Positions 1-11,000 of a DNA stretch of 64,000 nt are shown piece by piece; within the stretch, counting starts at the first letter, position 1; each line of letters opens with the position of its first letter. Position numbers and translations under genes: made by a program. The notes under the pieces were generated by a model. It saw only the letters and a program-made list of their open reading frames with translations, did not search any database and was not told where the DNA came from. Source of the stretch: Beta vulgaris subsp. vulgaris (taxonomy: Eukaryota; Streptophyta; Magnoliopsida; Caryophyllales; Amaranthaceae); contig NC_079203.1 in assembly GCF_026745355.1 (NCBI RefSeq), positions 55,910,141 through 55,974,140 on the forward strand, written 5' to 3'.

Positions 1-192
1 GATAAATGAGCATGTCTATGAGTTACTATGAGATAGATATCAATTGTGCTTACCCTGTGTACATTTCACTTTTAATGTTCCCATTCATGTAGGATTCGTG
101 AGTCTCATCCTATTAATCCATTTTATCGTATTAGGATCCTCTCTGTCTCCTGTCTTAAAGTGATGCTACATAAGTTAGTAAATTGAAATAGT

Positions 193-207
193 CCCCCCCC
201 CCCCCCC
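193..207. repeat. poly-C tract (C)15
   Basis: Uninterrupted run of 15 C followed by ACCCAC. It is a simple mononucleotide tract and its length is liable to sequencing or assembly error. No function is inferred. Confidence 0.9.
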
Positions 208-438
208 ACCCACATTTCCTTTCTTCATGCATTCCTAGCCATTGATTTAGGAAATGGGCCTAACATTTCTTTTAGGAGCTCAGATTGTTAATGAGATTAC
301 AAATCAGTGGTAGCGCTGTTGCTATGTGATTGTTAATGAAAATATAGCTTTCAACTGCTAATTGATGTTTGATCACTTAGATTATTTCCATTTGGCAACA
401 TTGTATTCACAGGATTCTTTTCTCTAATTTTGATTTAG

Positions 439-658
439 AACTCTCCTCTGATGGTGGGCTACAAGCAGTAGCACAACGCTCTCTTAGTGACGTTGAGATT
501 GAGCTACGAGAGATGAGGCTGAGTTTGTTGATGGAGATTGAAAAGAGGAAGGTAGCAGAAGAAGCTCTACAGAGCATGCAACAACAGTGGCAAATTCTGC
601 GAGAGAAGTTAGGGCTGTTGGATTGGTACTTCCAGCAGATCTTACTTCTTATAGCTGA
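439..658 (+). pseudogene. frameshifted coiled-coil exon remnant
   Basis: A splice-acceptor-like pyrimidine tract ending in AG at 437-438 is followed by an open frame rich in charged heptads (for example IEKRKVAEEALQSMQQQWQ), typical of a coiled coil. Near 614-620 the sense appears to jump to the next frame, which continues as GLVLPADLTSYS and stops with TGA at 656-658. The pattern resembles the internal coiled-coil segment of an uncharacterised plant protein family in which a WQxLREQL stretch is followed by GLxLPADP; this match is from memory. One missing base explains the break. I see no downstream exon of such a gene, so a decayed fragment is more likely than a working exon. The identity is uncertain. 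Confidence 0.4.
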
Positions 659-699
659 GGAAATTGGTTACCTCTATTTTTTCAAATTCAAGTTCTAAT

Positions 700-2820
700 C
701 CATAATATTTGATAATTTACAGTTTTTATACATCGATCTGATTGTTTAGGTGTTCTATGTGTGGTTTAATTTGTTCTTGCAATGTCTTGAGTTATTATTA
801 TTATTATTATTACTATTATTACTAATATTATTATTACTGTTGTTATTAATAATTAATAACAATAGTTCAGTAAACAACGAAGTTCAAATTTTGGTTAGGT
901 TGGTTAGATTCCCAATTAGGGTCATCTGGTGCCAAATGCACCTTAGTTCCAGGGAGTAGAAAGATGTCCAGCAGGGTTATGATGTGTATTATAACATTTC
1001 AAAGCTTTCCCCAAAAGTACAGTTACTGTTCTAACCAGTGAAGGAGGTATGTATCCTGGTTTTAAGGCTCTTTTGGAATGAAAAAGAAGGGTTGGGGTAA
1101 ATAGGGCGTCATTTTAATTTAAAATTCAGAAAATTGTCTCTGTCACAGTACATCCCATCTAGGGTTTGAGTTCCCTTCACATATAACCTTATGGTATAAA
1201 TACTCCTTTTAATAGAAAGTGCCCCTCTCCTTTTGAGCTTGAGCTTCAAATCTAAAAATTGATAGGTCATTGCTTCATGCCCTTCTTGTGTTAGGCAATA
1301 ACTAATATTTTAGTCAGTGGCTTGCCTTTAATCATCGAGATAAATTGAACTTAGCACAAATCAATTTCTAAAGAAACTTGCAAAGATAACTACCTATAAA
1401 TATATGCACACCAAATCTAACTTGACAATTATGCACTTATGACAAATATACCTCGACAATTATGAACTTTGACAAAAAAAGAGAGTCAAGTTGCTGTTTA
1501 TATTGTGTGGATTGCTTAAAGTTCTCTTTGTGCCTTTGTTTTTGAGATTTAAATGGAGATTCATGCTGGTTGAACTTCACTTTTAAGCTTGCTACATGTT
1601 TTCCCTTGAAAGCATGGATGTTTTGATTTGAAGCTTATAGCTTAATTTTAAGTGCCAAACTTAAATATGATGTTGATGGTGTTCCCACTGTAGGATGTAA
1701 AGTTTTTGGGAGGTTTAGTGATAATAAAATCTAAAAGTTCAGCCTAAAAGCATATCTTCTAAAAGCATGTTTTTTTGAACTCTTGAACTCATCTTAATAT
1801 TGTTCAAATGGCTTGTGTGTTGCGCCTAATGTTTATGAGACTTGGTAATTAATTTGGCCTGGTATCTGCTGAGTTATCTGGAATATTAGGAACTAGGTTT
1901 TCTTTGCTGCTAATCCTGTGGACTCTCCTTCCAATTCTGATTCCGAATTCATACGGTCAGTTAATAGTTCCTTTTCAAATCATCATCGTTCGTTTCCATT
2001 TTTTCTTCATGTTCAGCTTAATATGAATTTTTTTCCATATGTTTTTAAGCTCCCCTTTGCTTGCTTTCCTCACTCCTCTGCTGTTTTCTTACACCCTCCA
2101 ACGGGTCCAACAAATTATGTGTTGCAAGCTCCTTTCTCTAAGCAAGAGGTCAGGTTTTAACTTTAACTCTCTAAATCTCCTTTTTTTTTATCTAGAGATT
2201 GAAATTAACATATCATTATATTTGTTTGAAATTTTGGATTGGAATCATGTAACTCTACTTTCTCATTTTTCCTTATAGCTACTATAAATATGGTAATTGT
2301 TCGGCTTAGGAGTTTTAGTGGATTTTCCGTCGAGTATTGGGCTGGTCTTTCTTTTATAATTTTAGGTTATTGAATTTTGTACGTGTTTGAATTATACATG
2401 GTCATTTGAGTGCTTTCTATTGAATCTTAGCCTCTTAGTTTGCACAATAGGCCCTTTTCAGTTTGATTGAATCTCCTTTCATTTTTCGAAATAATTACCA
2501 TGTAATTTGAGTGTTCTTGAATTATACATGGCACTGCTAAGGAGGACGAGGAAGAGGACCATCAAAATTAGAACAACCTTGGCCGAAGTGTGAAGAATGC
2601 ATACCATAGATTTACCAGTAGTGAAAACAAAACATAAAAGGAAGACGAATATTACCAGTAATGAGGGTGGTAATGAGGGATTTAACAACGGAGCCCATAG
2701 ATTTAGCAACAGTTTGCATCTTAGCCTTTTAGTTTGCACCATGGGCCCTTTTCAGTTTTACTTCCTTTATGCGAAATCAAATTACCTTTTAGATATTTCA
2801 GGGAGAAAGAAATCCTCTAA
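700..2820. other. non-coding stretch, nothing recognised
   Basis: AT-rich sequence with a short ATT microsatellite near 797-855. A short open frame at 1918-2160 has no recognisable domain and unremarkable composition. No terminal repeats or conserved exons were found. Confidence 0.5.
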
Positions 2821-2920
2821 TTGTTTTGCTTTTCTTTGCAGAGCTGGATCTCATTCATGAATCATGGACTGAGATTAAAGAAAACAGAAGTGAATGAACG
2901 CGGTCAGGAAGCTTGCTTGC

Positions 2921-2922
<2 letters not shown>

Positions 2923-2973
<51 letters not shown>
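2923..2973 (+). repeat. (GCT)17 microsatellite
   Basis: Seventeen GCT units followed by GTT units. It lies in a short open frame (2821-3012) as an alanine run, just downstream of an acceptor-like TTTCTTTGCAG at 2832-2842. Whether the frame is translated is unknown. The repeat is likely to vary in length. Confidence 0.85.
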
Positions 2974-2977
<4 letters not shown>

Positions 2978-3580
2978 TTGTTGCTGCAAGGAAAGGTGTA
3001 GCCTCTTTTTAGAGTGGGTTATTGCTAATCTCATGATTGGGTTGTTTTAATCACGTCATCATTTCTATTATTTGTATAGTTGATTATCTTTGTAGGAATC
3101 CCTAGATTACATACGTTGGTATCGAGTTTCTAATTGCTTTATTTTTCGATTTCTATGTAAAAGTGAGGTGTCGAGCTAAGCTTTAACTGTTTTAATTTGC
3201 GATCTCGAGTATTTTACTCAGTTTCCTCCATAACCTTCTAAAAGTGACGCCAATCGGGTTTCTAATTGCTTTATTTTACTGTTGAACGTTTACTCACCGC
3301 CATTGACGTCCCTTCCAAATTTCTACTTTACGAATTCCTAATTTCTGCTAAATCCTTTCATCTTTCTTTGTTGATGCAAATCTATACTGTGCTATTACTA
3401 ATCTGCAAAGGCTGACAGATTCTTGCTAAATCCTTTCTTTTTCTTCTTACTTTGTTGATGCAAATCTATACTGTGTGATTAACTAATCTACAAAGGCCGA
3501 TTAACAAAGAAAAAATGTTCCTTCTTCTTCTTGAACTTAAGATTGGGTGCCTTGGAATTAGCTAGCGTCCCTATCTGCGG

Positions 3581-3745
3581 ATGGATCTTGAAGGAGGTGC
3601 AATTCAGCTACTTCTTGAGCAAACTCTCAAAATTGTTCAATCAATTATCCATGCTTCGGAGGTTGATGCAGCTATTTCCCAGTGGCCAAATTGGTGGCCA
3701 GGCGGCCTTAGTGCGGGTGAGCTATCGAATTGCAAATTAGATTGA
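3581..3745 (+). CDS. small ORF of 54 residues, unrecognised
   Basis: Starts at ATG 3581 and stops at TGA 3743-3745. The product is compact and mixed in composition, with an amphipathic stretch (IQLLLEQTLKIVQSIIHASE) followed by a tryptophan- and glycine-rich tail (QWPNWWPGGLSAGE). This composition is less random than most short frames nearby, so it may be a remnant of a longer coding exon. I do not recognise the family and see no signal peptide or membrane segment. It could be the first exon of a decayed gene or a chance frame. Confidence 0.25.
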   Translation: MDLEGGAIQLLLEQTLKIVQSIIHASEVDAAISQWPNWWPGGLSAGELSNCKLD

Positions 3746-4996
3746 GCTCGGTCCATATTAAAGATATATTCTAAATTGATAGTCATGAATAACTACAATT
3801 TTCATCCATAAATTTACATGATTAGGCTTTATATGTGTACTTTGGATTTGCTCTCCTATCTACCCTTCTCAATGATTACGAAATATCTAGGTAGGATTTC
3901 CTTTGTACTTAGTTTAATTAGATTATCCATGGGGAATTTAAATCGTTTGTGCATATTATTACATTGTTGCAAACTATATTAGGTTTGCGTGGGGGCCATT
4001 GACACTAGATGCTCATTAGCTATTGAGGGTTGTTTAGTTTTCCTGGTTTAAAATACAACAAAAAAGTTCAAATACTGTTTGAGCCAGTTAGGGAGTTACT
4101 CACTCTGGTTTTGAAGCTCATTTAGTTCCACAAAGAGGACTGAGACTACAATATCCACTTGTTTTAACCTATGTTTATTCAGCTTCTCGGCTTTCCACCA
4201 AATTCAAAACATTTTCTAAGCACGACTATTTGTATCTACAGGGGAGTGGGGTGAAAGAACTTATATGTGAATTACATAAATTTAGTGTTGTGTTTTGATG
4301 GCTTTTCATGGTTATTGGGATTTCATTCTTAGCCTTTTGGATTTCTTGTCCAGTACCTTTAGGATTTTATGTAACGAATTTCCAAAAATTCCCTAAACTT
4401 TTTTGACTGCATGCTAAATAGCTAGGAAACTTGGTTGCTGGTTTGCATCTGATGTTTTTTGTAGAATGAATTCCATGCTAAATAGCTTTAAAACTTTATG
4501 TGTTCAAACTAAGTCCAAATGCACAATTTATTCTACATCCTTGTGTATTTGCACTTTCTGCCCAGGAATTTGCCAGCATCTTTCATGAATTGAAGACAAC
4601 TTTTTAAATCCAAGTCACACCAAGTGCATCATTTTCTAGAAATAGGGTGCTACAGTGGGATGTTATAAACATCTTGTGGTAATAAGCCAAGGCTCCACAT
4701 CACAAATACTTCAAAGATATGTTGGAGCCCTCCAAGTTAACAAGTTCCACATTTTATTACTATCAGGAATTGCTAAATGAGACGTCCAAATAGTACTTTA
4801 GACAGCCTATATGTATTTCTTTTCACTGTTGTATAGACAGTTTTAGTGCAGGCACCTACCCTCCAACAAAGAATGTGATTACCACATATTCGAAACCAAT
4901 TGAAAAATGACATTGTACTAATTACACCCAACAAATTACGAACATAACAATAACGCTATTTTGGGGTGTCGTGGTATGCAATTCGTCACAAAATAT

Positions 4997-5073
4997 ATGG
5001 ATATCTATCTATTATCAAAATAATAAGATCATAGATATCTCTATGCATTTTTTTATAATGGATAGATATCCAT
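4997..5073. repeat. 13-bp perfect inverted repeat, possible 77-bp foldback element
   Basis: ATGGATATCTATC at 4997-5009 is exactly reverse-complemented at 5061-5073. The two arms enclose about 50 AT-rich bases. The structure sits where the upstream duplicated Helitron segment loses its 3' end. It could be a tiny MITE or a chance palindrome in AT-rich DNA; no target duplication was resolved. Confidence 0.4.
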
Positions 5074-5120
5074 AGAGCTAACACTGAAAAAATATATTAA
5101 AAGCATTAACATATTCAGAT

Positions 5121-5330
5121 TTGGTTAAATATATTGCATGCATTGCTTGTGGCAAATGCGTTCTGATAGCAAGCAATGTGTCATATGGTTGTTTAAATTG
5201 TTTAAGAGAAAGTTTATATGTGCCAAGATATGCAATTCCTCACATAACTAATCAAAGTTGTTTTAAAAAGAACAAAATGGCAGTCCCTTTATTCCTGGGC
5301 TCTGTTTCTAAATCAAAGCGCCCGATGTAA
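5121..5330 (+). pseudogene. RPA70-like C-terminal zinc-ribbon fragment
   Basis: The open frame reads ACIACGKC, then YGCLNCL, then VPRYAI. This is the spacing of the C-terminal DNA-binding domain of replication protein A large subunit: a CxxC knuckle, a second CxxC about 17 residues on, then a PRY/PRF strand that opens the OB fold. Known RPA-like proteins bind single-stranded DNA, and plant Helitrons often carry them. The frame starts without an ATG, is only about 70 residues long and stops well before a full OB fold, so it is a degenerate remnant. Its place inside a Helitron-like element supports the reading. A captured host RPA fragment is the alternative. Confidence 0.5.
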
Positions 5331-6332
5331 CTGATTCAATGTTTCTTATGGCTTGCATTGAACAATATGAAGCTCTTTTCATGCCAGTCGAACATATTAG
5401 TAATCTGCCTACCAATGTAAACATCTTTAAACTTTACATTTATTCTCACTTTACATTCGTACTCATACTAATTTCATATAACCATTAATTCTAAGTCCTT
5501 GTACATTTACATTCTCTTGCTAGCCCTTTACCACGATCTTCGATGAATTGATTGCAACAAACTTTTATATCCAAAACACACCAGCTACATCAATTTCCAA
5601 AAATAAGATCCTACAATGGGACCTTATATCCACCTTGTGGGAGTAGAACAAGGCTCCATTTCAAAAACACTTCAAATACATGTGGAATACCTATAAGTCA
5701 GCAACAAGTCCCAATTTATATAACTATTTGAAATTGCTAGGTTTAACGCTCAAATTACACTGCAAACAACCACTATCATGCATTTTGTCTGCACCATAAT
5801 ATGGGAGTATAAATAAACTGTGTATATACGCCTAACTTATGCGCTTTGTCCAATGCACAACAAACAACGAGTGGAACTAACACCTGTTTAAGGCAACTAC
5901 AAAATGCTCATCTTGCTAATTAAATCCAACATACTTCAGATATCGTAATTATACTATTTTGGGGTGCCGTGCGCGTAGGCGCACGGTGCAACAACTAGTA
6001 AAAAAAAAAATATGAACATTAATAAGGCAAAGAAAAAAAAAAGGATTGACCATGTTAGTTTGTAATAAATTTATGCATTGTATACATCATTCATACTAGA
6101 ACGGTGCTTTAATAAATGAAGAAGATGCATTTGTTCCAATTAACGTCTTTTATCAAAATTCAGGGAGGATGATAAACAGCCTGAAATCTCATATAGCAAC
6201 TTTAATTTGAATTTAGTTTTTTTTTTCTTTTTTCATTTTGTCCGTTATATAATACATGATCTAATAAAATCATTATATTACCTCCACATTTACCACATCT
6301 TTTCACTTACATCCATATAATAACTGATGTAC

Positions 6333-6522
6333 CAAGTAGTACTTGGTCTAGACGTCTAGTGGTAAGGAGAGCACCCTTTTAACCTCAAGGTTGCGGTTCA
6401 ATCCCCACTAGAGGCACTTTAAGGGTAGGGATTCCCCTTATCCGATCCTTCCACCTTACTCTCAAGTGTCTGACCCATTAAGACTTGAACGGGATCCGGG
6501 CCACTTCTTACCAAAAAAAAGT
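6333..6522 (+). mobile_element. tRNA-derived SINE
   Basis: A tRNA-like head carries an A box (TAGTGGTAAGGAG) and a B box (GGTTCAATCCCC), then a body with a TTCCCCTTA block and an A-rich end. The flanks TAACTGATGTA and TAACCGATGATA look like an imperfect target duplication. The body layout matches the copies at 6953, 13569 and 59144. Confidence 0.7.
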
Positions 6523-6952
6523 AAAATAACCGATGATATAAAAAAATATGTCGGGAATATATGGTGAAAATTCGTTTTTTTTTTGGAAGGGGGAGTCATA
6601 GGTAAAATAATTTCAACTACATAGTGGGGAAAAATATCATCAAAAATTGACCTTTCAAAGCACTCTTAGGTGATGAAAGGGAGTTATGTTTCAATTCAAA
6701 GATACTCCATTTCATGGAGAATTGGCCATTGAATTGGAATGATGAGCTAACCTCCTCACTCAATTAGCCTAGTGGCTACTGCACTTTGTAGAACAACCAT
6801 TGACTAAATGAAATTTTGGTCCATACCCAAAGGAAGAAACACACATCATAAAAGATAGCATTTCGAAAGTAGATTCCGAAAGAACAGACAACTTTGTCCT
6901 ATTAATTTACATTTTCTTTCAAGAAACCCTTCGCGACCAAGTAGGAAAAGTA

Positions 6953-7170
6953 ACTTATCTTGTAGTACTTGGTCTAATGGTTGGATTTGTATCTCACAAG
7001 TCACGACTTTGAAGTTGTAGGATCAAATCTCATTAGAGGCATTTTGGGGGTGGAAATTTCCCCTTACCACTCCCCCAACTCCCAAAGACCTTGCCTGCAA
7101 ACTCAGGTCGGGTTGACCTGTGCGACGATGCGAGGTTTCGATTCGGTCACCTTCTCCTTACCTTAAAAAA
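6953..7170 (+). mobile_element. tRNA-derived SINE
   Basis: Begins with TTGGTCTAATGG, has a B-box-like GGATCAAATCTC, then a GGGGGTGGAAATTTCCCCTTACC body block and an adenine-rich end. GAAAAGTA at 6945-6952 and 7171-7178 is a plausible 8-bp target duplication. Same family as the copies at 13569 and 59144. Confidence 0.65.
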
Positions 7171-7499
7171 GAAAAGTAGAAATCGTACTTAACACTTAAA
7201 ATACTTTTCTAAATAATAGTATCACTATTTTTAGTACCATTCAATATCTTAATGGTATCATTTGGAAAATGATTTTTTTTTTTCAAACACCACCTTGTAA
7301 AAATGATATTGTGAGAAACCATCCTATATATTTCTTTTTTGCGAAAACAAACTTTAAACAATTTCTTTTTTGCAAGAACAAACCTTATGTTTTATTCTGA
7401 TTATCGATCCAAGGTTCCTACATTCATGTGTCTATATGCCTTATTGTTTAGATGAATCTATATGTCTGATCATTTAGATTCATTTAATATTTTTGCTTT

Positions 7500-7988
7500 T
7501 AGTTATCTTATCTAACGCCCAAAAACGCTTATTAACTTTTACCCTAATAAAAACCGAAGAGTGTATTTATCAGATAGACACCTACCACAAACCTTCTTTT
7601 CTTTCATAGTACTTCATGCACAATTAACCTCTTTTTGCCAGTCTATTTCTCTCCCTCTCACTGTAAGATTGTAATACAAATATACAATCAAATCAACAAT
7701 CAACGGAGAAAACTGCCATCAAAAACAGAATCTCATAGTGCTCATGAAATCATTCTCGAATCTATGCCTACCATGTGTTCGACTAAATGCCTCAATGAAG
7801 GTCCCACTTTCCACCACCATCAACGACATCATTTTCCACTTACACCATTTCTCTCCACCTTTCTTAACAATAAATAAATCAAAAAGCCACCAAATTTCAT
7901 TCTCATTTCAACTAAAACCTTTGATTTTTTTAATCACCCAATTAAATATCTTTTTCTTTTGTATGTTCCCTTTAAGGGTAACAACAGT
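7500..7988 (+). promoter_or_regulatory. 5' flank and probable 5' UTR of the SMXL gene
   Basis: This stretch precedes the first in-frame ATG of the SMXL gene. It is AT-rich with pyrimidine tracts (CTCTCCCTCTC, TCTTTTTCTTTT) of the kind common in plant leaders. I cannot place the transcription start. Several upstream ATGs occur; the last, at 7963, opens a short frame that overlaps the main start and is listed separately. Confidence 0.4.
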
Positions 7989-8004
7989 ATGCCAACTCCG
8001 GTGA
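7963..8004 (+). promoter_or_regulatory. upstream ORF overlapping the SMXL start codon
   Basis: ATG at 7963-7965 opens a 13-codon frame that ends with TGA at 8002-8004, 13 bases past the A of the main ATG at 7989 and out of frame with it. If the transcript starts upstream, ribosomes using this ATG would bypass the main start. This would lower translation; it is an inference from position only. Confidence 0.45.
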
Positions 8005-11000
8005 AAACAGCCAAACAATGCCTTAACAATGAAGCTTCTTACGCGCTTGATGAAGCTGTGTCATTAACGCGCCGTCGTGGACATGCTCAAACGACGTCGC
8101 TTCATGCTGTTTCAGCTTTCCTTTGTTTATCTCCTTCACAACTTAGGGAAGCATGTATAAGAGCCAAAAACGCAGCTTTTTACTCCAAAGTTCAGCTTAA
8201 AGCTTTGGACTTTTGTTTATCTGTATCATTAGATAGATTACCCATGTCACAACCTCGTGTAGATGAACCTTCAATCTCTAATTCTTTAATGGCCGCAATC
8301 AAACGATCACAAGCTAATCAAAGGAGACACCCTAATAGCTTAATCACCATTAAAAATCATCAAGTGGGTCATCATTGTAATCAAGAACAATTAGGGAATA
8401 GTTGTAGTTCATTAGGGGTTAAAGTAGAATTACAACATTTGATTGTGTCAATACTTGATGACCCAATAGTTACTCGTGTGTTTAATGATGCTGGGTTTAG
8501 TAGTTTTGATGTAAAGTTAGCACTTTTAAGGCCATTGCAGAGTTATTTTAGATACCCACCAAGTGTTTTTGGTGGGTATTTGGACCCGGGTGGTGTTGGA
8601 TTCCGGTTTCCGTTTTCGGAGTATGGGGATGAAGAGGGGGATTATAGAAGGATTGGTGAAGTTCTAGTGAAGAAAAAAGGGAGAAATCCTTTGCTTGTTG
8701 GTGTTACTGCAAATTCTGTTCTTAAGGGTTTTGAGGAGGTTTTAGAGAGGAAAAAGGGAAGTAGTTTTTTGCCTATGGAAGTACATGGGATTAATGTTTT
8801 TTGTATTGAGAAAGATGTTTTGAAGTTTGTGAATGAGAATTGGAGTATTGAGGCTGTGAGTTTGAGGCTTAGGGAGATAGATTTGATGGTAGAAAAGTGC
8901 TCAGGACCAGGTTTGATAGTTAGTTTTGGTAATCTGAGGTGTTTTCTTGGTAGTAGTAATAATGGGTATGTGTTGGATTTGGTGAATTGTGTTGTTAAAA
9001 AGTTAACCAAGTTATTGGAGATTCATGATAATAGAGTATGGCTTATTGGTTCTGCTGCTAATGATCAGATGTACATGGAGTTTCTACATAGATTTCCATC
9101 AATAGACAATGAATGGAATTTGCAGCCTCTACCAATCACATCTGTCAGGCCGGCCTTGGTCGAATCATGTTTCAAGTCTAGGTAACTTGCTGTTCTACAC
9201 ATATATGTATAGTGATATTTATTATATATGTTGATACATCTTGTTTTATGATCCTGGTTTATTCTAAATTTTAGTACTTAAAATAGGAGATTGCATGATT
9301 TAAGAGTTTATCTAATATTGTAGCATCTGAAGCAGTAGAAATTGAACATGTGATCAGCATAGATTCCTTCTTGTATCAAAAGTTAAGTTTGATCATTTGT
9401 TTCTTTTAATCTCCTTGAGTTTCTCTTTGTGTGCCTTTGGAGCATGGACTCTTTGAAAAGCGATAACAATAGGTTCTTGGGCTTAAATTCTATTCTGTTT
9501 TACTGATGCTCTAGGCATTGAGGACACATCAACAACATCGTGAAGTTTAGTGATAGATTCTCTCGTATATGAGTATGACTTTTAAGCTAAGTTCTTTTCA
9601 CCTGTAAGACTATAAAATGTAAGTTTCGGGACTAATAAGTTCAGTAAAGGGCTCGTTGCTCACATTAGTTTAGTTTATGGCTGTAAAGTAGTTCAGGGCT
9701 AAAAGTATGTTCGGACAAGATCAGTACATGCTATGAACTTCATATAAGTCTTGGATCTTATAGGTGAAAAGAATAGGGCATAATAGATTTGGCCGAAAAT
9801 TTAATGTCAGCTACAAAAATAAAGGGCCTAACAAATTTATGTATATACCCATGAGATCCCTCCCCCCAAAAGTAGGAAGAACAAGGATTTGTGTTTTTAC
9901 TTGTATATGTTGCTCAATTACTATTTACTGGTGAACCCTAATGAATGTATGTAGACTTTTTTTTATATGTATAAGATGTTTATACTTTTATGGATCCAGC
10001 ACTACTAAAGCACATATATAGCATTTGTTTTTTTAAGCTTAGATCAGAATTTCTCACTTTTGCATTTCACAGTCAGATGCTCATGAGGTAAAATCGTTTA
10101 TGATGAACCTGCAACTGAATTGTGCTAGTGCTTCTTAGGAAATTGAAAAAGATAGATACAGGGTGATGAATTCTACTTTTTCTGATACCTAGAAACGAAA
10201 GACTAACCTTGAACGCACACCTGAAGATTAAGAGTACTCGAAATGGAAGCAGTAGCGTGCATTTCTTTATTGTTGCATCACGTCTATGCCTGTCACAGGG
10301 GGTTTGGCTTGATGCATTACGCATCAGCATTGTTCAGCTGCCATCTCTGTTGCAAGACTTATTCTATGTTTACACTTCTGTAACGTCAGGTTTTTGAAAG
10401 ATTTGCTGTTTGCTTTGACATCTGACCTCTTGTCTCTCACAGACTTACACTTTCATGTCCATGATATCTTAACAGCTTGATGGGATCTTTTGTTCCACTT
10501 GGGGGGTTCTTCTCATCTCCTGATGTCAAGTGTTTAGTCAGCAGCTCATGTCGTCAAAACATTACCCACTCCGCGAGCAATGAAAGATTTGAGGAAGAAA
10601 GAACTTCCGTCTTAAATGGAGGACACACTGTTTCAGTTACTGACAAACAGCAGACTACTCTTTCTCCTTGTCTGCAGCTAGCTAAACAAGGAGCAAAAAA
10701 TATGTTGGATGACCTAGAGGTATGTATTATCTCTTCCAATCTTTGTTTTATGAATGCATAAGAGATTTCAAGCGCATTGTGCTTGTATATTATTCCTTCT
10801 CCTGGATCTTCCATTGTGTCAAATATTAAAGAATATTGGAGAAGAGTGAAGTTAATAACGAAAACTCCAAAAAATGTCGACAGCTTATAATTGTGCTTAA
10901 GAATTAGTGTATCCGAATTTTGCCTTTGTATTTATACTTGTGATTAATGCAACCTTGATAAGGTATACTTTGCCATGTCTAAGTAAGCTCAGAAAATAAA

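Larger units (their letters stand above)
4440..5998 (+). mobile_element. Helitron-like element, 3' end resolved, 5' end uncertain
   Basis: The right end has the classic Helitron 3' structure: a perfect 8-bp stem (5967-5974 with 5979-5986, CCGTGCGC/GCGCACGG), an 8-nt spacer, then CTAG at 5995-5998 followed by T. The body holds a degenerate RPA-like zinc-ribbon ORF (5121-5330), a domain type carried by plant Helitrons. Two diverged direct copies of one segment lie at about 4440-4975 and 5395-5965; both run from a pyrimidine-rich stretch through conserved blocks such as CAAGGCTCCA to CTATTTTGGGGTG. Only the second copy keeps the hairpin and CTAG. No clear 5' TC end was found, so the left limit marks only the start of the duplicated segment. 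Confidence 0.6.

Noticed and set aside
1918..2278. Two overlapping frames of about 80 codons
   Set aside because: No conserved motif, biased to phenylalanine and leucine as expected from T-rich DNA, no splice context.
8642..9010. 122-codon frame on the minus strand
   Set aside because: Antisense shadow of SMXL exon 1.
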